Of a stretch of DNA of 5,452 bases, positions 1-5,452 are shown in pieces. Positions within the stretch are counted from its first letter, which is position 1. Each line of letters opens with the position of its first letter. Where the stretch lies: assembly GCA_038745625.1 (NCBI GenBank), contig JBCDLG010000154.1, positions 1 to 5,452 of the forward strand, read 5' to 3'. The DNA is from Parvularcula sp038745625. Lineage in GTDB: Bacteria > Pseudomonadota > Alphaproteobacteria > Caulobacterales > Parvularculaceae. The position numbers were made by a program, and so were the translations under genes. The notes beneath the pieces are model-generated. The model was not told the origin of the DNA, searched no databases, and saw only the letters and a list, made by a program, of their open reading frames with translations.

Positions 1-1
1 C

Positions 2-457
2 ACCGTCGCCCTCGCCGCCGAGCCGCAGCAGGTGGCCACCTATCGGGATTGGATGGTCTTCACCTATGACACCGGCAGCGACGTGATCTGCTACGCGGTG
101 ACTGAGCCGCAGGATGTGTCGCCCAGTTCCGCCCGCCACGGAGATGTCTTCTTCTCCGTCTCAACCTGGAAGTCAGGCGCCGCGACCAATCAACCAAGCT
201 TCATGGCAGGGTATGATCTGCAGGATGGCTCGGAGCCCACCGTGCGCGTCGGCTCGGACCGGTGGGAGATGTTCTCGGCGGAAAAAGAAGGCTTCATCGA
301 AGCCGCCAGTGAAGAGGACCGCCTGATCGGTGCGATGCGCCGCGGTCGGGAGATGCGGGTGTCTGCAACATCAGCCCGCTCAACAGCCACCAATTACACC
401 TTCTCGCTTCTCGGAATCACAGCAGCTCTCGAGCGCGCAGAGCAGGCCTGCCGCTAG
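2..457 (+). CDS. IalB-family (invasion associated locus B) exported protein, 3' part
   Basis: Partial gene: the reading frame is open at the left edge, so the start codon and most of the signal peptide are missing. The first visible residues (TVALAAEPQQ) look like the end of a signal peptide with cleavage near ALA-A/E, so the mature protein should be periplasmic or surface-associated. The visible mature part (about 145 residues) follows the IalB pattern as I remember it: an aromatic YRDWMVF start, Cys-Tyr-Ala about 13 residues after the Trp (Cys codon at 89-91), a central VFFSVSTWKSG-like segment, a GSDRWEMF segment, a KRG-like MRRGREM stretch, a TSARSTATNYTFSL segment, and a Cys next to the last residue (codon 449-451). 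The two Cys probably form a disulfide. IalB was named from Bartonella, but the family is widespread in non-pathogenic alphaproteobacteria, where its function is unclear; no invasion role should be assumed. A GTG at 32 is in frame but is an internal Val codon, because the homology-like reading continues upstream of it. Family assignment is from memory of the pattern, without a search. Confidence 0.85.
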   Translation, partial: TVALAAEPQQVATYRDWMVFTYDTGSDVICYAVTEPQDVSPSSARHGDVFFSVSTWKSGAATNQPSFMAGYDLQDGSEPTVRVGSDRWEMFSAEKEGFIEAASEEDRLIGAMRRGREMRVSATSARSTATNYTFSLLGITAALERAEQACR

Positions 458-516
458 AGGTTGAGCTCCCGAGCGGGAGCAATCCTGGATTGCTAGCCAC
501 AACCTCTGGTCAACCT
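456..516 (+). terminator. Cluster of inverted repeats after the IalB-like gene; possible terminator
   Basis: Several perfect inverted repeats are packed into about 60 bases starting at the stop codon. An outer 8-bp stem pairs AGAGGTTG (456-463) with CAACCTCT (500-507). Inside it, GCTCCC (465-470) pairs with GGGAGC (475-480) around a GAGC loop, and GCAATC (479-484) pairs with GATTGC (488-493) around a CTG loop; the two inner hairpins share bases 479-480, so one must shorten if both form. AGGTTGA (458-464) can instead pair with TCAACCT (510-516), competing with the outer stem. No T-tract follows any stem, so this is not a textbook intrinsic terminator. A terminator, an mRNA 3'-end stabiliser or a folded leader of the downstream operon are all possible. 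Confidence 0.35.
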
Positions 517-519
517 AAA
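490..519 (+). promoter_or_regulatory. Weak promoter-like pair ahead of the barrel/GT operon
   Basis: TTGCTA at 490-495 resembles a -35 box and CCTAAA at 514-519 is a poor -10 box, with an 18-nt spacer. If used, transcription would begin near 525-527 and leave a leader of about 30 nt before the TTG start at 558. A small ACGAG/CTCGT hairpin (520-524 with 530-534) sits in that leader. The match is weak, and alphaproteobacterial promoters are often degenerate, so this is only a candidate. The case for a promoter here is mainly that 458-557 is the only real gap before the four-gene operon. Confidence 0.2.
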
Positions 520-557
520 ACGAGGGTGTCTCGTGTGGGGTGCGCGGAGGTTTGGTC

Positions 558-1319
558 TTGGGCAGAGTGCGGTGTCGTTGGGCAGGCGCGATCTTTTGCG
601 TCTTGTGCTGCGGTTGGGCGGGTGCCCTTGCCAGCGCGTGGCCCGAAGAACCTGGCCGCCAACTGACCATCGAAACGGCCGAGTATTTTGAGTCCGAAGA
701 CCAGGACGAGGGGTTCCAGCAATTCATCTCCCGCACTTATCTGATCCGCGGGGTCACCGAGCGGGTGAGTTTTGGCACCGTCTTCGCCTTCGCTGACCAG
801 CAGGCCTATGGGCCCACCTTCGTTGAGACAGCATCGGGCGTCAGCCAAGCCGAGCTTTTTGGCCAATGGCACTGGACACCGCGCCTTGGCCACGCCGCCG
901 GCATCAATCTGACGGGGGTTTTTTCGACATCCCAGGACATCGCCGATGGCCGCGCGATGGGCAATGACGCCGCGCTCCAGCTCAGCGCCCTGCGCGGCTG
1001 GGGCAGCGAGCATCTCTTTGTCGACACGCTGTTTGGCTACCGGCGAAGTCTCGGCAGCGATCGTGATCAGATGCGGGCCGAACTGACCCTCGGCGTCAAA
1101 GAAGGCGACGCGATGATCCTTCTGCAGAGCTTCACCACAGAGAGTGTGATGGACGGCTCTGATCGAGGGGCCGATTTCGACCTCACACAGATCGGCCTCT
1201 CCGCCGTGCTGCCGGTGCGGAAGAGCCTCAAGATTGCTTTTGGTGGCCGCCGTGATCTCTCGGCGCGCAACATCGAACCCGGACAAGCTCTGTTTCTCTC
1301 ACTTTGGTGGCGCCGATGA
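558..1319 (+). CDS. Exported protein, predicted outer-membrane beta-barrel, unknown function
   Basis: I do not recognise the family. With a TTG start at 558 the protein has 253 residues. This start is chosen because GGAGG (546-550) lies 7 nt upstream and it gives a compact signal peptide; a GTG at 540 would add six residues but lies ahead of the GGAGG. The N-terminus has Arg residues at 3-7, a hydrophobic core at about 8-25, and a probable signal peptidase I site after Ala27 (ASA/W). The Cys residues in the core do not form a convincing lipobox. The mature part has no transmembrane helix; it alternates polar and hydrophobic or aromatic residues in stretches of 8-12 separated by Gly/Asp/Ser-rich turns (for example FISRTYLI, VSFGTVFAFA, AELFGQWHW, GINLTGVFS, ALFLSLWW), as expected of a small barrel of perhaps 10-12 strands. 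It ends in an aromatic strand with Trp-Trp-Arg-Arg. Its stop overlaps the next gene's ATG, so it is probably made together with the small protein and the glycosyltransferase. A role as an outer-membrane partner for the product of that enzyme is inference; a periplasmic beta-rich protein is an alternative. Confidence 0.8.
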   Translation: MGRVRCRWAGAIFCVLCCGWAGALASAWPEEPGRQLTIETAEYFESEDQDEGFQQFISRTYLIRGVTERVSFGTVFAFADQQAYGPTFVETASGVSQAELFGQWHWTPRLGHAAGINLTGVFSTSQDIADGRAMGNDAALQLSALRGWGSEHLFVDTLFGYRRSLGSDRDQMRAELTLGVKEGDAMILLQSFTTESVMDGSDRGADFDLTQIGLSAVLPVRKSLKIAFGGRRDLSARNIEPGQALFLSLWWRR

Positions 1320-1489
1320 AAGCTGCACTCCTCACCGCATTTCTTATGGCCGTCAGTGGCCTGACCACATGGGCGTGGGCTGCGGGCCTTGATGCCGATA
1401 CGCTGCGCTCCCTGCCGTGGCGCGAGATCAGCCTCATCGCCCTTCCCATCCTGTCGATCGCTGGCCTGCGGCTGCGCCGCTTGCTCTAG
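1316..1489 (+). CDS. 57-residue exported or membrane-tethered small protein with sorting-signal-like C-terminus
   Basis: The ATG at 1316 overlaps the previous stop in an ATGA arrangement (4 nt), typical of translational coupling; a TTG at 1304 in the same frame is less likely. The product has three parts. Residues 1-22 form a signal peptide (Lys2, hydrophobic core, probable cut after Ala-Trp-Ala). Residues 23-37 are a short polar linker with Asp26, Asp28, Arg31, Pro34, Arg36 and Glu37. Residues 38-51 are a hydrophobic segment followed by a basic end with Arg52, Arg54, Arg55. A Pro-containing motif, then a hydrophobic segment, then an Arg cluster at the extreme C-terminus is the architecture of PEP-CTERM-like exosortase sorting tails. 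Very short proteins of that kind, such as the VPEID-CTERM type, are known in alphaproteobacteria. The canonical motif is absent here, so that link is inference. It could equally be a small membrane subunit of the glycosyltransferase. Its size, signal peptide and tight coupling on both sides argue that it is a real gene. Confidence 0.72.
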   Translation: MKAALLTAFLMAVSGLTTWAWAAGLDADTLRSLPWREISLIALPILSIAGLRLRRLL

Positions 1490-2859
1490 TGGCAGGCGTC
1501 GACGCGAACGCTGTCGTTTTCGTCGGCCGTGCACGCCGCCGCTTTTCGAGTCAGCAGATCACAATATCTCTTTGTGTCCTGATCGTTCTCGCGGGCTTGC
1601 TTGTTGCCTCACCCTTCCTCGTTTTGCGTGCTTTGCTGCTCGTCAATCTCATCTATGCGGCAGGGTTTTTCGCGCTTCGGTTCGTGGCGATCACAGCGGT
1701 TGTCTTAAGCCCGCAAAGACAAGCGCCGCCGCGGGCAGAACCGGTCGAGCTGCCGCGGGTCACCCTTCTCTGCCCGCTCTACCGCGAAGCCAACAGCGTC
1801 AGCCGTTTGATCGACAGCATCTTGCGCACCGACTATCCCCATGACCGGCTGGAGGTGTTGATCCTCTTGGAAGAGGATGATGACGAGACCGAAACAGGGA
1901 TCCGTTCCTTGCCACCGCAGATCCGGGTCATCCGTGTGCCGCCCGGTGGGCCCCGGACGAAACCCAATGCCCTCAACCACGGCCTTCTCGAGGCGCGGGG
2001 AGAGATCATCGGGATCTATGATGCCGAGGACCGACCCGAGCCTGACCAGCTGACAAAAGTGGTGAATGCCCTCGCGGCGGGAGCCCCCCGTCTCGCTTGC
2101 GTCCAAGCACGCCTCAACTATTACAATCGCAGCGATTCCATCATTACGCGTCTCTTTTGTTTGGAGTACGCGCTTCAGTTCGACTGGTTCTTGCGGGGGC
2201 TTGATCTGCTGGATCTGCCCCTGCCCCTTGGCGGGACCAGCAATTTCGTGACGCGCGAAGCCTTGCTGGGCGTGGGAGGATGGGACGCGCACAATGTCAC
2301 CGAAGATGCCGACCTTGGCTTCCGACTCTACGCAGCGGGCTTTCAGACGCGCACGGTCGATAGCACGACCTTCGAGGAAGCCACGGATACACCGCGGCGC
2401 TGGGTGCACCAGCGTTCAAGGTGGCTGAAAGGCTACCTTCAGACCTTTCTCGTCCATCTGCGGAGCACGCTCTCATGGCGCGCCGCCATTGTGCTTCACT
2501 TCGCGCTGGGCGGCGTGGTTCTCAATGCACTGATCAATCCGTGGATGTGGATTGCGTTCCTGGCGTGGACACTGACAGGCGCGGAGGCTCTCCGCCCGAT
2601 CTTTGCCGGTCTCGAGCGGCCGCTGATGATGGCCTTCTTCGCTGGCAATATCGGCACAGCCTGGCTTTTCATCATGGCGCCGACGGTGCGGGAGTGGTTC
2701 AATCTCGCACCCTCAGGCCTTTTGCTGCCGGTCTATTGGGTGCTGCAGTCGATGGCCGCCTACAAAGCCCTCTATGAATTCTGTGTCCGCCCTTTCTATT
2801 GGGACAAGACAGAGCACTCCGAAGGGGAGGACAGCCTGCGCGAGGCGGCGCATGCCTAG
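1489..2859 (+). CDS. Membrane-embedded family 2 glycosyltransferase (processive polysaccharide synthase type)
   Basis: Predicted inner-membrane GT2 enzyme that transfers sugars from a nucleotide-sugar donor to a growing glycan or lipid acceptor. The start is GTG at 1489, giving 456 residues; its G is the last base of the preceding TAG stop, and there is no good Shine-Dalgarno, which suggests re-initiation by ribosomes finishing the small protein. Order of parts: two N-terminal membrane segments (about 24-46 and 48-73); a cytoplasmic GT-A domain beginning VTLLCPLYREAN (91-102); an acidic motif EEDDDE (128-133); a substrate-region TKPNALN (157-163); the DxD metal/nucleotide motif DAED (178-181); GGTSNF (248-253); the TED general-base motif (271-273); and QRSRW (308-312), the QxxRW signature of processive synthases. 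Three or four C-terminal membrane segments follow between about 335 and 435. The polar tail contains FYWDKTEHS, an ending I associate with this COG1215-like group. All catalytic motifs are intact. The product sugar cannot be told from sequence; there is no PilZ domain, unlike BcsA, so direct c-di-GMP control through PilZ is not expected. Neighbouring barrel and membrane genes suggest envelope polysaccharide or glycolipid synthesis. Confidence 0.92.
   Translation: MAGVDANAVVFVGRARRRFSSQQITISLCVLIVLAGLLVASPFLVLRALLLVNLIYAAGFFALRFVAITAVVLSPQRQAPPRAEPVELPRVTLLCPLYREANSVSRLIDSILRTDYPHDRLEVLILLEEDDDETETGIRSLPPQIRVIRVPPGGPRTKPNALNHGLLEARGEIIGIYDAEDRPEPDQLTKVVNALAAGAPRLACVQARLNYYNRSDSIITRLFCLEYALQFDWFLRGLDLLDLPLPLGGTSNFVTREALLGVGGWDAHNVTEDADLGFRLYAAGFQTRTVDSTTFEEATDTPRRWVHQRSRWLKGYLQTFLVHLRSTLSWRAAIVLHFALGGVVLNALINPWMWIAFLAWTLTGAEALRPIFAGLERPLMMAFFAGNIGTAWLFIMAPTVREWFNLAPSGLLLPVYWVLQSMAAYKALYEFCVRPFYWDKTEHSEGEDSLREAAHA
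2842..2854 (+). promoter_or_regulatory. Shine-Dalgarno and start inside the GT2 3' end
   Basis: GAGG at 2842-2845 lies 6 nt before the ATG at 2852-2854, within the last codons of the glycosyltransferase gene. It fixes the start of the following membrane protein gene, which overlaps the GT2 stop (TAG 2857-2859) by 8 nt, and indicates coupled translation. Confidence 0.55.
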
Positions 2860-3766
2860 TGTTCCGCTGCGCCTAGCAGCCATCTTCGGTATCGTGTCCT
2901 TGGCTGTTGTCATGTTCGCTGCTTCGCCCGGCGAGCTCCGCATGCTGCGTGCGGGCAGCATGGAGGATGGATCGCTGGTCTTTGCGTCCGATCTTCCTTT
3001 GATCGTTGCGTCGGCCATCCACCGCCTGTCGGGTCTCGGCGCGCTGCCTGCGCTGATGACGGTGAGCATAGCGGGCTGGGCGCTCGGAGCGGCGGTGCTC
3101 TCGGCCTTGCCCCGTACCCGGAAGGATGCCGTGTTGATGCTGCATCCTGCGTCAGTGCTGATGGTCACATCAGGAGCTGGTTTCGGCGCGTTCGGCTTGG
3201 TCGCTCTTTTTGCTGCGATCCGGCATGCGGCCAGCGGCCGGGCGATGGTGGATCTCCCCGTGCTGGGCCTCGCGATGGGGCTGGCCGCCCTCACCGTGCC
3301 AGAGTTTGAGCGGCTCATTCTTCCGCTTGCGTCGGTTTTGTTCCTCACCGCCCCGCCGGTGATGCTCGAGCGGCAAATCTTCAGCTACTATCTCATCGTC
3401 TTCCTTCCTGCGCTGACCATTCTCGGCCTCGCGGCAGGCCTCGGGCGCGATCTCTTGGCGCGGGCGACGCCGGATCTTTCGGGGCCCAACCTTGCCATTG
3501 CGGTGATTGCGGTGCCGAGCTTTCTCTGGGCCGCGGGATCGCGAAAGACCCGCCGGCTCGCGCTGGTGCTCTTCATTCTTTTTGCCGCGATGTCGCTGGC
3601 GGGGCGCGAGGGTCTCGACTGGCCGGTTTTGGCCGCCGCGATTGCGGGCGCGTCAGCCATCAGGGGCCGGTTTGGCCTGATCCCCGAGGTCATTGGCGCG
3701 GTCGCGACCGTTCTTGTCGCCGGTTTTCTGACCATGGGGCTGACAGGCCCGGGGTCTCCGTCGTAA
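2852..3766 (+). CDS. Polytopic membrane protein of unknown function, coupled to the glycosyltransferase
   Basis: 304 residues starting at ATG 2852, chosen for the GAGG 6 nt upstream; an in-frame extension further upstream (to 2774) would lie wholly within the GT2 coding region and adds an Arg-rich, non-signal-like stretch. About 9-11 hydrophobic segments are visible, for example near residues 6-24, 62-86, 93-120, 130-150, 155-175, 180-205, 215-235, 238-258, 262-280 and 280-300. They are joined by short loops with positive clusters (Arg-Thr-Arg-Lys near 90; Arg-Lys-Thr-Arg-Arg near 236). The protein contains no Cys at all, so it is not an exosortase. I see no transporter signature. A first loop with Glu28, Glu38, Asp39 and Asp47 could suit a GT-C-like lipid-sugar transferase, or the protein could be a flippase-like or polymerase-like partner of the GT2, but neither is supported by a recognisable motif. 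The 8-nt overlap with the GT2 gene is the best functional clue. The stop at 3764-3766 is 10 nt before dapF. Confidence 0.8.
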   Translation: MPSVPLRLAAIFGIVSLAVVMFAASPGELRMLRAGSMEDGSLVFASDLPLIVASAIHRLSGLGALPALMTVSIAGWALGAAVLSALPRTRKDAVLMLHPASVLMVTSGAGFGAFGLVALFAAIRHAASGRAMVDLPVLGLAMGLAALTVPEFERLILPLASVLFLTAPPVMLERQIFSYYLIVFLPALTILGLAAGLGRDLLARATPDLSGPNLAIAVIAVPSFLWAAGSRKTRRLALVLFILFAAMSLAGREGLDWPVLAAAIAGASAIRGRFGLIPEVIGAVATVLVAGFLTMGLTGPGSPS

Positions 3767-3776
3767 CGGGGCCCTC

Positions 3777-4628
3777 GTGAGCATGGCACCTGATCCCCTC
3801 GGCCCGCTGCGTGGCCATCCCTTTCTCATCATGGATGGGGCAGGCAATGACTTCGTCATTGCTGACCTGCGCAATGGCGGCGTGATGACCGAAGCTGCCG
3901 CCATCGAACTCGGCGATCGCGAAGGCATGTGGGGTGCGGACCAAATCATCGCCCTCCGGCAAAAGGGCGGCAAACCCTTGATGGAGATCCGCAACACCGA
4001 CGGCAGCGTCGCGGGCGCCTGCGGCAATGCAGCCCGCTGCGTCGCCAGCATCCTTTTCGAGGAAAGCGACGCGGACGAGGTGAGCTTCGGCAGCCCTTCC
4101 GGCCCGCTCCATGCTGAGCGGCTTCAAGACGGCACCGTTCGCGTGAATATGGGCCCACCGAGGCTTGGCTGGCAGGACGTGCCCCTGGCAGAGGACGTCG
4201 AAGACACCCGGTTTGTCGAACTCCCCCAAGGGCTTTTGGGGCCCTTCAACCTCAAGCCGCCGTCATGCCTCTCGATGGGTAATCCCCACGCGGTCTTTTT
4301 CGTGCCCGATGCCGATAAGGCAGAGATCGAGATCTTTGGCCCCGTGATCGAAACCTATGCGATGTTCCCCGACCGGGTGAACGTCTCGGTCGCCTCGCTG
4401 ACGCCGGAAGGTTTGCGGCTAAGGACCTGGGAGCGCGGCGTGGGGATGACCCGGGCCTGCGGCACCGCCGCATGCGCCGCGCTGGTCTCCGCCGTACGGC
4501 GCAATCTTGTCCCGCGCCAAGCCGAGATCCGCGCCGATGGCGGCTTCATCGACATCACCTGGGATGAAGAGACCAACGATGTCCTGATGGCCGGGCCGGT
4601 TCATCTTCACCGCAAAGGCCGGTTCTAG
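3777..4628 (+). CDS. dapF: Diaminopimelate epimerase
   Basis: Cytoplasmic, cofactor-independent epimerase converting LL- to meso-diaminopimelate, the last step before lysine and the peptidoglycan cross-linking residue. Length is 283 residues, normal for the family. The two catalytic Cys are present: Cys82 in GACGNAARC and Cys228 in RACGTAACAA, in the two mirror-related halves of the protein. Other family features: the N-terminal MDGAGNDF (19-26), GADQ (53-56), RNTDGS (72-77), GNPHAVFF with His171, and WERGVG with Glu219, the residues expected to help bind and position substrate. GTG 3777 is given as the start because GGGG (3768-3771) lies 5 nt upstream; ATG 3783, two codons later, is nearly as likely and makes no functional difference. 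The gene follows the membrane protein gene by 10 nt and may be cotranscribed, though its function is housekeeping and unrelated to the operon before it. Confidence 0.96.
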   Translation: MSMAPDPLGPLRGHPFLIMDGAGNDFVIADLRNGGVMTEAAAIELGDREGMWGADQIIALRQKGGKPLMEIRNTDGSVAGACGNAARCVASILFEESDADEVSFGSPSGPLHAERLQDGTVRVNMGPPRLGWQDVPLAEDVEDTRFVELPQGLLGPFNLKPPSCLSMGNPHAVFFVPDADKAEIEIFGPVIETYAMFPDRVNVSVASLTPEGLRLRTWERGVGMTRACGTAACAALVSAVRRNLVPRQAEIRADGGFIDITWDEETNDVLMAGPVHLHRKGRF

Positions 4629-4673
4629 CCCCAAGGGGTTGCCGATATCCCCTCCTCGCCGCACATGGCACCG

Positions 4674-5452
4674 ATGTCTGTGGACAAAGCCATCACCGTC
4701 AATCTCGGCTGCCGCCTCAACGCCTCGGAAAGCGAGGCGATGGCGGCCCTTGCGGATAAGAGCGGGCAAGCGCCGGTGATCGTGAACACCTGCGCGGTGA
4801 CACGTGAGGCAGTCCGGCAAAGCCGTCAGGCGATCCGCCGCGCGGCCAAGCATCATCCCGGCCGACCGGTGATCGTCACTGGCTGCGCCGCGGAGCTTGA
4901 ACCCCAAGCCTTCGAGGCGATGCCCGAGGTCACCTCCCGGATCCCCAACGAGAAGAAGACCGATCCTTCGGTCTGGGCTCTGCCCCACACGTCATCACGG
5001 GCACCACGGTCAATTGATGCCCGCGCGCCTTTGGCGGTGCAGAATGGCTGCGACCACCGCTGCACCTTCTGCATCATCCCCTATGGCCGCGGCGATGCGC
5101 GCTCTTTGCCGATCGCAGACGCCGTTCGGCAGGCGGAGGATCTCGTGAGCCGGGGCGCAAAGGAGATCGTCCTCACCGGCGTCGACCTCACCTCGTGGGG
5201 CCCTGACCTTGAGGGCGGGTTGTCGCTTGGCCATCTCGTCGAAGCGCTTGATCGCGCCCTGCCCAGCGATGTCTGGATCAGGCTGTCCTCCATCGACGGG
5301 GCGGAGATTGATGATCGGCTCTTCTGCCTGATGACCGAGGTGGAGCGCATCGCGCCTTACGCGCATCTCTCGCTCCAGTCCGGCGATGACATGATCTTGA
5401 AGCGGATGAAGCGCCGTCATTCGCGGCGTGACGCTGTCGCTCTTTGTCATCG
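4674..5452 (+). CDS. mtaB: MtaB-like tRNA methylthiotransferase (radical SAM), 5' part
   Basis: Partial gene, open at the right edge; about 259 of perhaps 400 residues are visible. MtaB adds a methylthio group to N6-threonylcarbamoyladenosine at tRNA position 37 (t6A to ms2t6A) using two iron-sulfur clusters and SAM. The N-terminal UPF0004-type domain carries its three cluster Cys: Cys13 (NLGCRLN), Cys40 (NTCAVT) and Cys71 (TGCAAE). The radical SAM domain has the CxxxCxxC triad at Cys126, Cys130 and Cys133 (CDHRCTFC), followed by IIPYGRG, a VLTGVDLTSWG strand, RLSSID, and HLSLQSGDDMILKRMKRRH, wording typical of alphaproteobacterial MtaB rather than MiaB or RimO. ATG 4674 is chosen by comparison with family N-termini; ATG 4665, three codons earlier, is also possible, and neither has a Shine-Dalgarno (the upstream is pyrimidine-rich). 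The linker between Cys71 and Cys126 is short for an alphaproteobacterial member. It follows dapF by 45 nt. Confidence 0.93.
   Translation, partial: MSVDKAITVNLGCRLNASESEAMAALADKSGQAPVIVNTCAVTREAVRQSRQAIRRAAKHHPGRPVIVTGCAAELEPQAFEAMPEVTSRIPNEKKTDPSVWALPHTSSRAPRSIDARAPLAVQNGCDHRCTFCIIPYGRGDARSLPIADAVRQAEDLVSRGAKEIVLTGVDLTSWGPDLEGGLSLGHLVEALDRALPSDVWIRLSSIDGAEIDDRLFCLMTEVERIAPYAHLSLQSGDDMILKRMKRRHSRRDAVALCH

Noticed and set aside
914..924. G5-T6 run inside the barrel-protein gene as a slippage or phase-variation site, or a terminator
   Set aside because: The tract is short and mixed, no paired stem precedes it, and the reading frame is continuous across it.
510..1286. 258-codon open frame on the - strand opposite the barrel-protein gene
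   Set aside because: It mirrors the codon pattern of the + strand gene; its product has no signal peptide, fold-like pattern or recognisable motif, whereas the + strand product has a clear signal peptide and GGAGG-preceded start.
1067..1534. 155-codon - strand frame spanning three + strand genes
   Set aside because: The product is Arg/Gln/Pro-rich and low in hydrophobic pattern, and it runs across gene boundaries supported on the + strand; it is a GC-rich shadow.
1705..2409. 234-codon - strand frame opposite the GT2 catalytic domain
   Set aside because: The + strand here encodes intact GT2 motifs, so the antisense frame is explained by codon bias.
2713..3348. 211-codon - strand frame opposite the polytopic protein
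   Set aside because: The product is rich in Arg, Ser, Thr and Ala without motifs, the expected complement of Leu/Ala/Gly-rich membrane codons.
2852..3766. Possible exosortase (to pair with the sorting-like tail upstream)
   Set aside because: Exosortases need a catalytic Cys with conserved Arg and His; this protein has no Cys.
4629..4653. CCCC-AA-GGGG and AGGGG/CCCCT pairings after dapF as an intrinsic terminator
   Set aside because: The first has a 2-nt loop, the second is a 5-bp stem with a 10-nt loop, and no T-tract follows; the next gene begins 20 nt later.
1..5452. tRNA or rRNA genes, CRISPR arrays, insertion sequences, integration sites
   Set aside because: No repeat-spacer pattern, transposase or integrase, cloverleaf-like sequence or terminal inverted repeats were seen; nearly all the window is explained by coding sequence.

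Overview
The window reads as GC-rich chromosomal DNA from an alphaproteobacterium. The reasons are an IalB-family periplasmic protein at the left end, a dapF gene followed by an MtaB-type tRNA methylthiotransferase (a neighbourhood I recall from Rhodobacterales and relatives), G/C-rich third codon positions, and tightly packed genes with GTG and TTG starts. I cannot name the genus. Every supported gene is on the + strand.

Layout. (1) 2-457: the 3' end of an IalB-like exported protein whose true start lies left of the window. (2) 458-557: an intergenic stretch with a cluster of inverted repeats and competing stems, plus a weak promoter-like pair. (3) 558-3766: four tightly linked genes joined by stop/start overlaps. 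They encode a predicted outer-membrane beta-barrel protein, a 57-residue exported or membrane-tethered small protein, a membrane-embedded family 2 glycosyltransferase with a complete set of catalytic motifs, and a cysteine-free polytopic membrane protein of unknown function. (4) 3777-4628: dapF, diaminopimelate epimerase for lysine and peptidoglycan synthesis. (5) From 4674 to beyond the right edge: an MtaB-like radical SAM methylthiotransferase acting on tRNA position 37.

How the genes may work together. The glycosyltransferase has the membrane layout and D, DxD, TED, QxxRW motif set of processive (cellulose-synthase-like) polysaccharide synthases. A secreted barrel-like protein and a tiny tethered protein are translationally coupled just upstream, and a polytopic membrane protein is coupled just downstream. 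This suggests a compact envelope polysaccharide or glycolipid synthesis-and-export operon. That is inference: three of the four genes have no family I can name. dapF and the methylthiotransferase are housekeeping genes that follow closely enough (10 and 45 nt gaps) to share the transcript.

The best candidate for something undescribed is the 558-3766 operon, in particular the 57-residue protein, whose C-terminus (Pro, hydrophobic segment, terminal Arg cluster) resembles exosortase-type sorting tails although no exosortase is visible here.
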